Positions 23,336 through 32,415 of a stretch of 64,000 nt of DNA are shown in pieces. The position numbers were made by a program, and so were the translations under genes. Each line of letters opens with the position of its first letter. The first letter of the stretch is position 1. The notes under the pieces were generated by a model. It was given only the letters and a program-made list of their open reading frames with translations, was not told the DNA's origin and searched no databases. Source of the DNA: an uncultured bacterium (lineage in GTDB: Bacteria > Verrucomicrobiota > Kiritimatiellia > RFP12 > UBA1067); NCBI GenBank assembly GCA_902764415.1, contig CACWVU010000017.1, positions 1 to 64,000 on the forward strand. The letters run 5' to 3'.

Positions 23336-24997
23336 TCTGCGAAACGGACGGAACGCGTAGCCGGCCCAGCTGACGCCCTTGTGGTTGGAGAACTCGAGCG
23401 TGTTGAGGCGGACCGCGTGGACGAGAATGGAAAGCCCGGCCATCGCCAGGTTGAGGCCGTGGCCGACGACGAGGATCGCGACCATCGCGACGGCCATCAG
23501 CGCCTTGGCCCAGACGGCGTCGGCCCCGGCCACGAGCGACATCGCCATGGAGTTGAAGTTCTCCGCCACCTTGACGGACGCGAGGCCGACCGCGAAGAGC
23601 CTGACGTAGCTGATGATGTCGCCGAGCGCGCTCATCACGTTGAGCGGCAGCATGCCGAGCTCGGCGCCGCGCGTCCTGAGCTCCGACGGCTTGACCGAGA
23701 ACCCGAACACGCAGACGAGCGCCGCGCCGAGCACCCAGAACGCCCAGGACGGGACGCCCGCGAAGATGCCGACGATGGAGTTGGTGACAAGATACATGAA
23801 GAGGAGGATGCCGGCCCAGCCGAACTCCGCGACCGCCGTCGAGTCCGGCAGCCGGCAGACGCCGTTCCAGATGCGCGCGAGCATGAGGTGAGAGACGCCG
23901 ATGGTGAAGCAAAGAAGCATCATGTTGTGGTAGCTCGGGTCCGCCAGCCACTTCACCGTCGGCCAGTCGGCGCACCACGGAATCGCCGCGCCGAACCAGG
24001 TGTTGGAGAGGACGCCCCACGCAATCGTCGCGGCGGAGAAAACGGTCAGGAGCGTGAACCAGCTCCGCGACAGCTTCTTCCTCAGCGCGAACGTGGCGGC
24101 AAGGAAGATCGCGCCATAGGCGCCGTCGCCCACGAGCATCGCGAAGAAGAGCGAGAAGTAGCACATGAACGGCACCGACACGTCCGACTCGGTGTAGGCC
24201 GGGGCGATGCCGAGACCATCGAAGAGCGCCTTCACCGGACGGAACAGGCGCGGCGGCTCGATCAGCGTCGGCGGCGTCTCACCCGGTTCGGGGTCGCGCA
24301 GAAGGACGCCCCAGCCGGGCGTGTGCGTGCGCGTGAAGAGGTCGGTCTGGTCGCCGCGCACGATCTCCATGAGCGACTTCACCTTCGACTCCGGGATCCA
24401 GCCCGAAACCACCGCGACCGCGCCGTGCTCGTGCAGAAGCTCCCTCGCCTGCTCGAAGGCCATGCGGTCGGCGAGATGCGGATACCACGCCTCGATCGCC
24501 TTGTCGTCGCAGCCGGCGAGCCGGGCGTCGTCGATGCGGATGCGGTTCTCGACCCGGGCGAGCTTCTCGCGGAGGCGCGAAAGCGACATCTCGGGCAGCT
24601 TCTCGGGAAGCGGAACGGCGTCGCGCAGGCCGTCGACCCGCTCGAGGAGCCGCTTCGCGAGCGCGGGGTCGAAGTCGCCGTAGGGCTCGTAAGCCTTGAT
24701 CTCGCGCTCAAGGCGCTCGCGCTCGGCCTTGAGCGTCTCGCGGTCGGCGTCGATCGCCAGCACCTCGGCGACGGAGTGCGGACGCTGCTCGACGTCCTGG
24801 ACGAGCTCGCGCGCCTTGCGGATGAGCAGCAGCGCGCGCTCGGCGTCGGCGATGTCGCCCTTGGCCTTCGCCACCGCCTCGCCGCCGGCGGCGGAAAGCT
24901 CGAGATGCACCGCGCCGAGCAGGCGCAGCCGCTCCAGCGTGGCGTCCCGGTCCGAGGCGAGGCAGACGAGGTCGAGGTGCTTCATCGGGACGATCAC
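23327..24997 (-). CDS. ntpI: V-type ATP synthase subunit I (a-type stator)
   Basis: 556 residues. The N-terminal ~250 residues are helical and coiled-coil (lever arm), the C-terminal half has about seven membrane segments with the conserved FALRKKLSRSW, GLASVKVAENFNSMAMSLV and GHGLNLAMAGLSILVHAVRL, the last carrying the essential Arg of the a-subunit half-channel. The start ATG overlaps the ntpD stop by ATGA. Length is shorter than the 600-660 residues usual for bacterial NtpI. The protein ends RRTT inside the octamer repeat. Confidence 0.9.
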   Translation of the reverse strand: MIVPMKHLDLVCLASDRDATLERLRLLGAVHLELSAAGGEAVAKAKGDIADAERALLLIRKARELVQDVEQRPHSVAEVLAIDADRETLKAERERLEREIKAYEPYGDFDPALAKRLLERVDGLRDAVPLPEKLPEMSLSRLREKLARVENRIRIDDARLAGCDDKAIEAWYPHLADRMAFEQARELLHEHGAVAVVSGWIPESKVKSLMEIVRGDQTDLFTRTHTPGWGVLLRDPEPGETPPTLIEPPRLFRPVKALFDGLGIAPAYTESDVSVPFMCYFSLFFAMLVGDGAYGAIFLAATFALRKKLSRSWFTLLTVFSAATIAWGVLSNTWFGAAIPWCADWPTVKWLADPSYHNMMLLCFTIGVSHLMLARIWNGVCRLPDSTAVAEFGWAGILLFMYLVTNSIVGIFAGVPSWAFWVLGAALVCVFGFSVKPSELRTRGAELGMLPLNVMSALGDIISYVRLFAVGLASVKVAENFNSMAMSLVAGADAVWAKALMAVAMVAILVVGHGLNLAMAGLSILVHAVRLNTLEFSNHKGVSWAGYAFRPFRRTT

Positions 24998-25617
24998 GGC
25001 GCGGCCTCCTCCCCTTCGCCTTCACCGGCCGGGGCGCGGCTCTTGGCGATCTTGCCGCGCGTGACCGATGAGGTCTGCTCGTCGCCGAGGGCGATCTTGA
25101 TCACGCGGATCGCCTCTTTGCACTCGGGTATCTTCACTTTCTCGAAGAGGTTCACGCGCTGCGAGGTCTGCTGCAGCTCCTCGGCGACGAGGCGGCGCTG
25201 CTCCTCGAAGACGGCGCGCTCGGAGCGGAGCGAGACGACCTCCTTCGCCGCCTCGACCGCGTCGTCGACCCACGGCGGCGTGGCCCAGCGGTCGATGCGG
25301 CAGACTTCGGTCTCCGCCGACTCGAAGGTGGGGATCTCGACGCCGGCGATGTTCGCCCGGCCGGTCTTCACCTCGCCGACCTTGACGAGGCCGGAGAGCA
25401 GGCCGTCTTCGGTGGCGACGACGCCGATCCAGGCGTTCATCGCGGCGCGCAGCTCGCGCTCGCGCGCGGCCACGGCCTCGGCCTTGGCGACGATGGCGGC
25501 GATCTCGGCCTGAAGCTGCTGCTTCTTGAGCTGAAGCATGGGCAGGAAGCGCTGAAACCGCTTCAGCGCGTCCGTCTGAGCCTTGAGCTCGGTCTTAGTC
25601 AGCTTCACCTTCACCAT
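24994..25617 (-). CDS. ntpD: V-type ATP synthase subunit D (central stalk)
   Basis: 207 residues. It begins KVKLTKTELKAQTDALKRFQ and ends with the conserved QRVNLFEKVKIPECKEAIRV and the block LGDEQTSSVTRGKIAK, diagnostic for the V/A-type D subunit that forms the rotating shaft. It is the first gene of the D-I-K-membrane-protein operon. The -10 TATAAT lies 11 nt before the ATG, so the leader is only a few nt and no Shine-Dalgarno is present. In related bacteria D follows A and B in one operon; here a separate promoter and a tandem repeat precede it. Confidence 0.93.
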   Translation of the reverse strand: MVKVKLTKTELKAQTDALKRFQRFLPMLQLKKQQLQAEIAAIVAKAEAVAARERELRAAMNAWIGVVATEDGLLSGLVKVGEVKTGRANIAGVEIPTFESAETEVCRIDRWATPPWVDDAVEAAKEVVSLRSERAVFEEQRRLVAEELQQTSQRVNLFEKVKIPECKEAIRVIKIALGDEQTSSVTRGKIAKSRAPAGEGEGEEAAP

Positions 25618-25628
25618 GATTGGAGTGT

Positions 25629-25634
25629 ATTATA
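25629..25634 (-). promoter_or_regulatory. Extended -10 of the V-ATPase D-I-K operon
   Basis: Minus strand ATTTGGTATAATACACTCC, TGG plus TATAAT, 11 nt before the ATG of ntpD. Near-leaderless arrangement. Confidence 0.65.
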
Positions 25635-25640
25635 CCAAAT

Positions 25641-25687
25641 TTCGTGGTTCGTGGTTCGTGGTTCGTGGTTCGCGGTTCATGGTTCGC
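25641..25687. repeat. GTGGTTC heptamer repeat upstream of ntpD
   Basis: About six copies of GTGGTTC with single-base variants. It ends just before the 3' end of the flavoprotein gene and covers the place where a -35 element for ntpD would lie. A shorter copy of the same unit is upstream of the pilB promoter (40312-40328). Confidence 0.75.
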
Positions 25688-25696
25688 CCAAGCACC

Positions 25697-26776
25697 TTAT
25701 ATACTTCCAGCAATGGAAGCGACGGCGCGGCGGGCGGTGGCAAAGGCGAGCGTCAGGTTGTAGCCGCCGGTCGGACCGTCGATGTCGAGCACCTCTCCCG
25801 CGAAGTATAGCCCGGGGACTATGCGCGACTCCATCGTGGCGGGATTCACTTCGTCAAGCGCAACCCCGCCGATCGTGACGATCGCCTCCTTCAGCGGACG
25901 CGGTTTCGGACCGTCGACGCGTACGCACTCGCGCCCGAAGACCGCCTCGACGGAAAGCCCCGCCGCCTTCAGGTCCGGCCGCCCGCGCAGGTAGTGCTCG
26001 ATGAACCGCTGGCAGTTGTAGATTGCCGCGCCGCTGAGGCCGAACGTCTCGCAGTCGACTTCGCCCCTGTATTCGTACAGCGTTTTGCCGTCACCGGCAA
26101 CCACCCTCGCGCTCGCGTCCTCGAAGCGCTGTCCGGCGCGGCGCGTGACGCGCGGGTCGTCCGTCTCAAGACCGATCAGCCCCGGGCGGTACGGAACGAG
26201 GCTATGCCCGAGCCCAGCTGCGAAACGCTGTCCGTCACCAACCGAGCCAAGCTTGGGGTAGCTGACGCCGCCGGTCGCCAGCAGGACGTTCTCGGCGCAG
26301 AGGGTGAAGTTCCTAGTCGCCACGACAAAACCTGGCTTCTGGGGCTCGATTCCGACGACCGGGCAGTTCGAGATAATCGGCACGCCGCTTTCGCGCAGCA
26401 GATCGCCGAATGCATGGACGATCGTCGCGGCCTTGCCGTCCGCCGGGAACATCCGCCCGTCCTCCATGCGCCGAAGCCTCACGCCCAGCGACTTGAAGCC
26501 CGAGATGATCTTGCGCGGCGGACACTCGCGCACTGCCTGCGCGACGAACGCCGCGGCCGGGCCGACGTCGGCGAGGAACTGGTCGGCGGAGATGTCCTTC
26601 GTGAAGTTGCAGCGACCGTTGGCGGTCATCAGCACCTTCGACCCCAGCCGCGCCTTGCGCTCGATGACAACGCAGGGGATATTGCGCTCCGCGGCAACGG
26701 CCGCGGCGAACATGCCCGCAGCGCCCCCGCCGATAATCGCCAGTCTCACCGGCGTCTGCCTGACTGCCGTATTCAT
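25697..26776 (-). CDS. BaiN/HI0933-type NAD(P)/FAD-dependent flavoprotein
   Basis: 359 residues from the ATG one nt after the exonuclease stop. The N-terminus has the FAD-binding loop LAIIGGGAAGMFAAAVAAER and the family block GSKVLMTANGRCNFT. Later come VLLATGGVSYPKLGS and, near the C-terminus, PGLYFAGEVLDIDGPTGGYN, which closes the FAD site. This is the HI0933/BaiN/RdsA flavoprotein family, flavoenzymes of mostly unknown redox substrate; the bile-acid role of BaiN should not be assumed. The member is slightly shorter than the usual 390-410 residues. Confidence 0.85.
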   Translation of the reverse strand: MNTAVRQTPVRLAIIGGGAAGMFAAAVAAERNIPCVVIERKARLGSKVLMTANGRCNFTKDISADQFLADVGPAAAFVAQAVRECPPRKIISGFKSLGVRLRRMEDGRMFPADGKAATIVHAFGDLLRESGVPIISNCPVVGIEPQKPGFVVATRNFTLCAENVLLATGGVSYPKLGSVGDGQRFAAGLGHSLVPYRPGLIGLETDDPRVTRRAGQRFEDASARVVAGDGKTLYEYRGEVDCETFGLSGAAIYNCQRFIEHYLRGRPDLKAAGLSVEAVFGRECVRVDGPKPRPLKEAIVTIGGVALDEVNPATMESRIVPGLYFAGEVLDIDGPTGGYNLTLAFATARRAVASIAGSI

Positions 26777-26777
26777 G

Positions 26778-27242
26778 CTACAAATGCACGCCTTCCATGG
26801 CAAGGACAGTGGCGAGGTTGGCGCAGGCGACGGCGTCGAAGAGCGCGTCGTGCCAGGTGCGGCCGGGAATGTCCGGCACGCAGCCGAACATGGCGCAGAG
26901 GTCGCCCAGCGCATACGACGGCAGCTTGGGGTAGCGGGCGCGCGCGAGCTTGAGCGTGTCCACCCACGGGCCCCACTTCGTCAGCGGCGCGAGCCGGGTG
27001 AGGATGGTGCGCTCGGTGGCGATGTTGTGGGCGACGAGCCGGCGGCCGATGAGATGGGGCGCGAAGTCGTCCCACTGGTCGAAGATCGGCTGCGCGTCCG
27101 GGGTGAGCGCGGTGCCGAAGAACCACTCGCGCGTCTCGACGACCGCGCCGTCGCGCACGAGCGCAAGCCCGAGCTGCCAGGGCTCGTTCTTCTCCCCGTT
27201 CTCGTAGCCGGTGGTCTCGAAGTCTATCGCCGCAAACTCCAT
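26778..27242 (-). CDS. DnaQ-like 3'-5' exonuclease
   Basis: 154 residues, a single DEDDh exonuclease domain. ExoI is AAIDFETTGYE, ExoII LVAHNIATERTILT, ExoIII the H-x4-D motif in TWHDALFDAVA. It resembles the stand-alone proofreading-like exonucleases and the exonuclease domain of DNA polymerase III epsilon, without a C-terminal alpha-binding tail. Its stop (TAG) is one nt from the ATG of the flavoprotein gene, suggesting coupling. Substrate unknown, likely single-stranded DNA or RNA. Confidence 0.82.
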   Translation of the reverse strand: MEFAAIDFETTGYENGEKNEPWQLGLALVRDGAVVETREWFFGTALTPDAQPIFDQWDDFAPHLIGRRLVAHNIATERTILTRLAPLTKWGPWVDTLKLARARYPKLPSYALGDLCAMFGCVPDIPGRTWHDALFDAVACANLATVLAMEGVHL

Positions 27243-27246
27243 CCGT

Positions 27247-28017
27247 CTACTTCATCCCCAGGTTGAAGACATTCTGCACCCTGACGACGAACTCCCAGGG
27301 GAAAACCGCGAACACCGCCTTCTTGAGGTTGGACTTCAGCCGCGGCCAGAACGGCGGCAGCCCGCGGCGCGAGAAGTCGTAGTCGATTCCCTCGCGCTTC
27401 AGGAGCGCCACCCCTTCCGGCTCCCAATAGCCCTTGTGGAGCGCGTCGACGAAGGGAAACTCCTTCCGCTCCGTCACCATTATCGGCCGCGGGTCCGACT
27501 CGTCAAACATGTAGCTGCCGTAGCGCTCGAACTCCCACGCGCTCTTCGTCCGCCGCGCAAGGCCGAGGAGGAACTCTCGGTTCCAGTAACCGGCCTGGCA
27601 GGACACGGCGTAGGCGCTGTTCTTCACCGCGCGCGGCGGATTGGGGTTCATCCGCAGGTTGAGCGCGTCCGCCGCCTCGGCCCGCGACAGCAGCTCAAGC
27701 TGCCGCGCCGTGTCCACCCGCGAGTCGAGCAGGTAGTCGTTCATCAGCATAAGGACGTACGGAGTGGAGATCCGCTCCAGCGCAAAGGCGAGCATCTCGC
27801 TCCAGCTGAGGCCGGGACCAGTGGCGACGACGCGGTCGAAGCCGTCCGCGGCAGTTCCTCCGTCGCCGCCGCCCGACTCCCTTACCGCCACGAGCCCAAA
27901 CGGGCAGTCCGGCCAGTGCCGCCGCCACAGCGCCAGGAAAGGCGCCTCGATGTCGCGGTAGCGGTCGCAGCTCGTCACCAGCACGGTGCACCGGTTGCTC
28001 TCGTTCGGACACGCCAC
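27247..28017 (-). CDS. Hypothetical glycosyltransferase-like protein
   Basis: 256 residues, no signal peptide or membrane segment. The start TVLVTSCDRYRDIEAPFLAL, the RRHWPDCPFGLVAV strand and ISTPYVLMLMNDYLL look like the Rossmann half of a GT-A fold, with the acidic ND at the position of a metal-binding DxD. I cannot place it in a numbered family. It lies 4 nt downstream of gmd and ends just upstream of the exonuclease gene, so a role in sugar transfer using GDP-fucose or related nucleotide sugars is possible but only inferred. Confidence 0.6.
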   Translation of the reverse strand: MACPNESNRCTVLVTSCDRYRDIEAPFLALWRRHWPDCPFGLVAVRESGGGDGGTAADGFDRVVATGPGLSWSEMLAFALERISTPYVLMLMNDYLLDSRVDTARQLELLSRAEAADALNLRMNPNPPRAVKNSAYAVSCQAGYWNREFLLGLARRTKSAWEFERYGSYMFDESDPRPIMVTERKEFPFVDALHKGYWEPEGVALLKREGIDYDFSRRGLPPFWPRLKSNLKKAVFAVFPWEFVVRVQNVFNLGMK

Positions 28018-28021
28018 GGCG

Positions 28022-29002
28022 CTATCCCCTCCTTGCCAGTTCGAGGTCGGCGTCGACCATCATCGCGACGAGGTCGGCGAACTTGACCTTCGGCTCCCAG
28101 CCCAGCTCGCGCCGGGCCTTGGACGGATCGCCGTCGAGAGCCTCGGCGTCCAGCGGGCGCTCCAGCGCCGGATCGTGGACGACGTGCTCGCGCCAGTCGA
28201 GCCCGAGCCGTCCGAACGCCGCTTCGAGAAACTCGCGCACGGTGTGGGTCTCGCCGGTGGCGAGCACGAAGTCGTCCGGCCGGTCGTGCTGGAGGATGCG
28301 CCACATCCCCTCCACGAAGTCGCCGGCAAACCCCCAGTCGCGCCTGGCGTCGAGGTTGCCGAGGCAGAGCTTGTCCTGAAGCCCGAGCTTGATGCGCGCG
28401 GCGGCGCGGGTGATCTTACGGGTCACGAACATTTCGCCGCGGCGCGGGGACTCGTGGTTGAAGAGAATGCCGTTCGAGGCGAAGAGCCCATACGCCTCGC
28501 GGTAGTTCCTCACCGCCCAGTAGGCGTAGAGCTTGGCGACGGCGTAGGGAGAGCAGGGATGAAACAGCGTCGTTTCGCGCTGCGGGCATTCCGACGCCAT
28601 GCCGAAGAGCTCCGAAGTCGACGCCTGGTAGAAGCGCACGTCGCGGCCGATGCCGGACTGCCTGACCGCCTCGAGAAGCCTGATTGTGCCGAGCGCGTCG
28701 ACTTCGCCGGAGTACTCGGGCATGTCAAACGACACGCCAACGTCGCTCTGCGCGGCAAGGTTGTAGATCTCGTCGGGGCGAACCTCGCCGCAGAGCTGCG
28801 CAAGCCGTCCGGAGTCGGTCAGGTCACCATAGTGCAGGACGAGTCCGCTGCCGTCGCCGAGCAGATGGTCGATGCGGGTGGTGTTGCCGACAGAAGAGCG
28901 CCGCACGATGCCGTGCACCTTATAGCCCTTCGCAAGCAGCAGCTCTGCGAGGTAGCTGCCGTCCTGCCCGGTGATGCCGGTGATAAGAGCCGTTTTAGCC
29001 AT
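28022..29002 (-). CDS. gmd: GDP-mannose 4,6-dehydratase
   Basis: 326 residues, an extended SDR enzyme. NADP-binding [16 protein letters not shown] at the N-terminus, then [12 protein letters not shown], the catalytic Thr/Ser-Glu around ASTSELFG, and YAVAK with catalytic Tyr and Lys. Other GMD blocks are [18 protein letters not shown] and [17 protein letters not shown]. It converts GDP-mannose to GDP-4-keto-6-deoxymannose, the first step to GDP-L-fucose or GDP-rhamnose. No fcl/wcaG follows; the next gene is the glycosyltransferase-like protein. A complete promoter is visible upstream. Confidence 0.95.
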   Translation of the reverse strand: MAKTALITGITGQDGSYLAELLLAKGYKVHGIVRRSSVGNTTRIDHLLGDGSGLVLHYGDLTDSGRLAQLCGEVRPDEIYNLAAQSDVGVSFDMPEYSGEVDALGTIRLLEAVRQSGIGRDVRFYQASTSELFGMASECPQRETTLFHPCSPYAVAKLYAYWAVRNYREAYGLFASNGILFNHESPRRGEMFVTRKITRAAARIKLGLQDKLCLGNLDARRDWGFAGDFVEGMWRILQHDRPDDFVLATGETHTVREFLEAAFGRLGLDWREHVVHDPALERPLDAEALDGDPSKARRELGWEPKVKFADLVAMMVDADLELARRG

Positions 29003-29033
29003 GTCGACATTGACTTGATTTTTGTTGAGCGGT

Positions 29034-29063
29034 AGTATAGCAGATTTGGCTCAGGTTTGTAAA
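29034..29063 (-). promoter_or_regulatory. gmd promoter
   Basis: Minus strand -35 TTTACA (29058-29063), 18-nt spacer ending in TGC, -10 TATACT (29034-29039). The leader to the gmd ATG is about 25 nt. Confidence 0.75.
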
Positions 29064-29076
29064 GCGCCGCGGATGC

Positions 29077-29109
29077 AAAACGGCGAGGACCCGAACGGGA
29101 CCCCGCCGT
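29077..29109 (-). terminator. Rho-independent terminator of the TRL-like gene
   Basis: Minus strand hairpin: ACGGCGGGG (29101-29109) pairs with CCTCGCCGT (29080-29088) around an inner CCCGTTCGGG, followed by a short T run. It lies 28 nt after the TRL-like stop codon and just before the gmd promoter. Confidence 0.85.
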
Positions 29110-29137
29110 CTCTGGCCTTGATTCGCCTTAGGCGCGA

Positions 29138-29470
29138 TTACTCGCCCCAGACGATCGTGGTGGCGGTCGAGTAGATGTTGAGGATGTTGAACATCTCAAC
29201 GTCGACGTGGTGGACCTTCTTGATGCCGCCGTTTTCCATCGCCTTCTGGATCGAGTTGTCGCCAGCAGTGAAGATGACAATGCCCTTGCAGGTGGCAGTG
29301 CCCTTCTTCTCGCACTTGACCGCGTTGTCGACATCGAACGCCGCCGGGGCAACGTGGTCGATGACGAGGCCGCCGCAGCCGCCGGTGGTGATGGCGGCGC
29401 CAGTGGGCTGGACGCAGCCGGTGAGGGAAAGGCCAGCCGCAAGGCCAAGGCCGATCATCAGCTTTTTCAT
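29138..29470 (-). CDS. TRL-like lipoprotein
   Basis: 110 residues. Signal peptide MKKLMIGLGLAAGLSLTGC with the lipobox LTGC. The body contains PTGAAIT, then CKGIVIFTAGDNSIQKAMEN, GGIKKVHHVDVEMFNILNIY and STATTIVWG. This matches the TRL-like family first noted next to tRNA loci in Leptospira; members are small lipoproteins of unknown function. It is a single-gene transcript with its own promoter and a strong terminator, and is likely abundant. Confidence 0.8.
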   Translation of the reverse strand: MKKLMIGLGLAAGLSLTGCVQPTGAAITTGGCGGLVIDHVAPAAFDVDNAVKCEKKGTATCKGIVIFTAGDNSIQKAMENGGIKKVHHVDVEMFNILNIYSTATTIVWGE

Positions 29471-29529
29471 GTGTATTTTACTCCTTGTGTGTTTGCCGTC
29501 GCGCCAATACGGTCGCGTCAGATGTGCGT

Positions 29530-29535
29530 ATTATA
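29530..29535 (-). promoter_or_regulatory. Extended -10 of the TRL-like gene, with adjacent hairpin
   Basis: Minus strand AATGTGGTATAATACGCAC; leader about 55 nt. Directly upstream, where the -35 would be, a 20-nt hairpin (29541-29560, arms TTCCCCG/CGGGGAA) occurs, which also lies 15 nt after the GH106 stop codon. Confidence 0.65.
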
Positions 29536-29574
29536 CCACATTCCCCGGTTCAGCGGGGAAAAAACACCGTCTCG

Positions 29575-32397
29575 CTATTCCATCACTAAGCGCTTCACCG
29601 GACCAAGCAGGCCGGAGGGGACGAGCTTGTCCTTGTCCTCGGCGCGCCAGTGGCGCCAGGTTGTGAAGGTGTGGCGGCCGGTCGGGCTCTTCTCGCCACG
29701 GCGCACCCACTCCGGGATCTTGGCGACGCTGCCGCCGTGCCAGTCCCCCTGCCACAAACGGTCCTCGGGCAGCAGCTCGTCGCCGACGAGCCGGTTGGGC
29801 CAGAGCGTCGTCACCCGGACGGCAATCTCGTTCTCCTTCGCCCAGGCGTCGGTCACGTCCACGCGGAACGGCGGCCGCCATAGAGCCGGGAACTCGTGCC
29901 CGTTCACCGTCACCGCCGCCAGGTTCTTCACCTCGCCGAGGTCGAGGACCACGCGGTCCCCGGGATTCCGCGGCCGCGCGTCGGCGAACTTCATCCGGTA
30001 GGTGGCATAACCCGCAAAGTAGCGCACCTCGGGATCGGAGTGCTTCGAAAGCGAGGCGAGGGACTTCATCTTCACCGGCGCGGGGACATCGGGATACGAT
30101 GCCTCGAAGGACACCGTCCATGTCCCCTTCACCTCGTCCGCCGCCGTTTCGCGCACGGCGCGCTTCGCCGCCGCGCCCGGCGTCGGCCGGGGACGGAACA
30201 TCACAAACGCCGAACCAGACGGCCTCAGCTCGATCGAAAGCGAAGTTCCCTCGTTCGAAGCGGTCCAGACCGGCGCGAGCGAGATCTCGCCGGTCTCGGC
30301 GTCCCATATCTCCGGCGCGCGGACAGTTGCCGGCAGAACAACGTGCACGTTGCGCGCCTCGGCGTTGTCGCATGTGACGAAGAACCCATCGGTGCCGTCG
30401 GCGTAGCGGCGGTGAATCCATATCTCGTCGCCGTATGTCTTCTCGTCGACGAACTCTCCCGCCTGCAGCAATGCCTGGCAGCGCGTCTGGTAGTCGATCC
30501 ACCCCTTCTGGTCGAACCACCAGGTATTGGTGCGTTCGAAGTGCGTCCCCCACGGCCCCATCGTCATGCCGGGCGCGAGATTTCCCTTGGTCCACGGCTG
30601 GTGGGCATAGCGGTGGTAGACAATCCGGTTGACGCCAAGCGCATACATGTGGTCGCCGGTCGACTTGAGCGTGTAGGGGTCGATCGTCCAGCGGTCGTTG
30701 GTTGGCCACGCCGTGAACGCCTCGGCGGCGATGATGCGGTTGCCGCGGTCGGGACGGATCCGCGCACGGGCGACGACGCTGCGCACATTGCCGTCGTTCA
30801 TGTCCCTGGCCGAGCTGCCGGGCTTGATCCAGAACTCGCACATGGTGATGTCCTCGGCACGGCCGTAGAGCTCCGGGGTGGACGGGAAGCTGCCGTAGGA
30901 CTCGATGCACAGCTTGAGTCCGCGCTCGTGGCAGAGCCGCGCGAACTCGTCGGCGAAGTTCTCCGCCAGCAGGTTGGAGATGACGTCCCGGAAGTCCGCG
31001 AGGAACCGCTCGCTTTCGTCGGCGCCGTCCACGACCACGCCCGCGAGCGTCGGCAGCCAGGGCGTGATGTCGTAGCCGCGCCGCCGCGCGAACTCGCGCT
31101 CGAATCCCTGCGTCCAGTTCTGCGTGCCCGCCTCCCAGCTGTCCACCAGCACGCTGTTGAGGCCGAACTCGACCTTGCCGGCGAGAGACGGGCCGACTCG
31201 GTCGCAGACCTTGGCGACGTAATTGCCGAAGACGGCGCGGACGCCCGCCTTGGCGAGCTTGTCGCACTCGAGGCCGACGCCCTTCTCCGACGCGGGATTG
31301 CACTTCATGCCGTTCGCGGCGTAGCCAATTCGCATCACCCGCCAGGCGCCGGCGGGAGCGTCCCAGTCGAGGCCGCCGGTCGCGCGGTTGAACCTGGCGG
31401 TGAGGTCGAGGACGTCCTTGCTCCTGACGACCTGGTCGGGCGCGGCGGCGTAGGGACGAGTCGCCGCGGCAGTGGAGACGAACCAGCCCTTGTTGGCTAT
31501 GTTGGAGATCCTCGCGCCGCAGGAGAGCGGCATGGCCTCGAACTTGAAGTCGCCGGTGGAGCAGTCGACCGCCTTCACGACGAGCCGCCAGCGGCGGGCG
31601 GAAGTCTCGGCAAAGCCGAAGGACCGGACGTTGTCGTCGACCTGAATGCCGCAGCTCGCATACAGGGTCTCGCGCGAGACCTCGCGCCACTTTCCGTCGG
31701 CGTCCGCGGCGGAAAGCGTCGCCTCGACGGTTGCCATCCAGACCGGCGCCGCATCGCGGATGCGGCACTCCCAGAGCGAGGCGCGGATGTCGGCGGGGTA
31801 TTCGAACTCGTAGACGATCTCCTTGCCGTCGCGCTTGACTTCCGTGATTTTGCCGGCCGCGCCATCAGGCAACCGCTCGGCCGCCGGCACCGGCCAGGCG
31901 AGGACAGCGACGTCCTCGTAGAAGCCGTGCTTGTTCGGCGGAGCGGGCAGCGCCGCGGCGAAGCGCCGCGGTCCAGCGACGTCCACGAGCGAGTAGGAGA
32001 CGACCTTCATCGAGTTGGAGGGCGCGATCCACGGTCCACCGGAGGTGGAGTAGCCGCTGCAGTTGTGGAGGCATATCTCGATGCGGCGCTTCGCGGCCTC
32101 GGCGACGGCGAAGGCGACGGTGTCGATCCACTCCTGGGTGTTGAACTTGACCGGACCGGGCGGGATGCCGACGCCGACGTCGAAGATCGTCGCGCCGCCG
32201 ATGCCCACGGCGGCCATGGCGTCGAGATCGGCGACGATTCCCTCGCGGGTCACGTTGCCGTTCATCCAGTGCCACCAGACCTGCGGACGCGCCGCGGGCG
32301 GAGGCGAGCGGAAGGCGGAGAGGAGCTGGTCTTCGCCGGCCGCGCCGGCGACGGCCGCGGCAAACGCGGCCAGCATTGAGAACACTACTCGCTTCAT
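29575..32397 (-). CDS. Secreted GH106 alpha-L-rhamnosidase
   Basis: 940 residues with a signal peptide (MKRVVFSMLAAFAAAVAGAA). The start of the mature protein, PPPAARPQVWWHWMNGNVTR followed by EGI, is the GH106 hallmark. Further blocks are CLHNCSGYSTSGGPWI, VDSWEAGTQNWTQGF (candidate catalytic Glu) and CIESYGSF. The last ~150 residues form a galactose-binding-like beta-sandwich (FAGYATYRMKF, TVNGHEFPALWRPPFRVDVT). GH106 enzymes release L-rhamnose from rhamnogalacturonan II and other glycans. A strong Shine-Dalgarno AGGAGGT precedes the start. It follows the GH31 gene by 18 nt in one operon. Confidence 0.9.
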   Translation of the reverse strand: MKRVVFSMLAAFAAAVAGAAGEDQLLSAFRSPPPAARPQVWWHWMNGNVTREGIVADLDAMAAVGIGGATIFDVGVGIPPGPVKFNTQEWIDTVAFAVAEAAKRRIEICLHNCSGYSTSGGPWIAPSNSMKVVSYSLVDVAGPRRFAAALPAPPNKHGFYEDVAVLAWPVPAAERLPDGAAGKITEVKRDGKEIVYEFEYPADIRASLWECRIRDAAPVWMATVEATLSAADADGKWREVSRETLYASCGIQVDDNVRSFGFAETSARRWRLVVKAVDCSTGDFKFEAMPLSCGARISNIANKGWFVSTAAATRPYAAAPDQVVRSKDVLDLTARFNRATGGLDWDAPAGAWRVMRIGYAANGMKCNPASEKGVGLECDKLAKAGVRAVFGNYVAKVCDRVGPSLAGKVEFGLNSVLVDSWEAGTQNWTQGFEREFARRRGYDITPWLPTLAGVVVDGADESERFLADFRDVISNLLAENFADEFARLCHERGLKLCIESYGSFPSTPELYGRAEDITMCEFWIKPGSSARDMNDGNVRSVVARARIRPDRGNRIIAAEAFTAWPTNDRWTIDPYTLKSTGDHMYALGVNRIVYHRYAHQPWTKGNLAPGMTMGPWGTHFERTNTWWFDQKGWIDYQTRCQALLQAGEFVDEKTYGDEIWIHRRYADGTDGFFVTCDNAEARNVHVVLPATVRAPEIWDAETGEISLAPVWTASNEGTSLSIELRPSGSAFVMFRPRPTPGAAAKRAVRETAADEVKGTWTVSFEASYPDVPAPVKMKSLASLSKHSDPEVRYFAGYATYRMKFADARPRNPGDRVVLDLGEVKNLAAVTVNGHEFPALWRPPFRVDVTDAWAKENEIAVRVTTLWPNRLVGDELLPEDRLWQGDWHGGSVAKIPEWVRRGEKSPTGRHTFTTWRHWRAEDKDKLVPSGLLGPVKRLVME

Positions 32398-32415
32398 GGC
32401 GGACGACCTCCTGCT

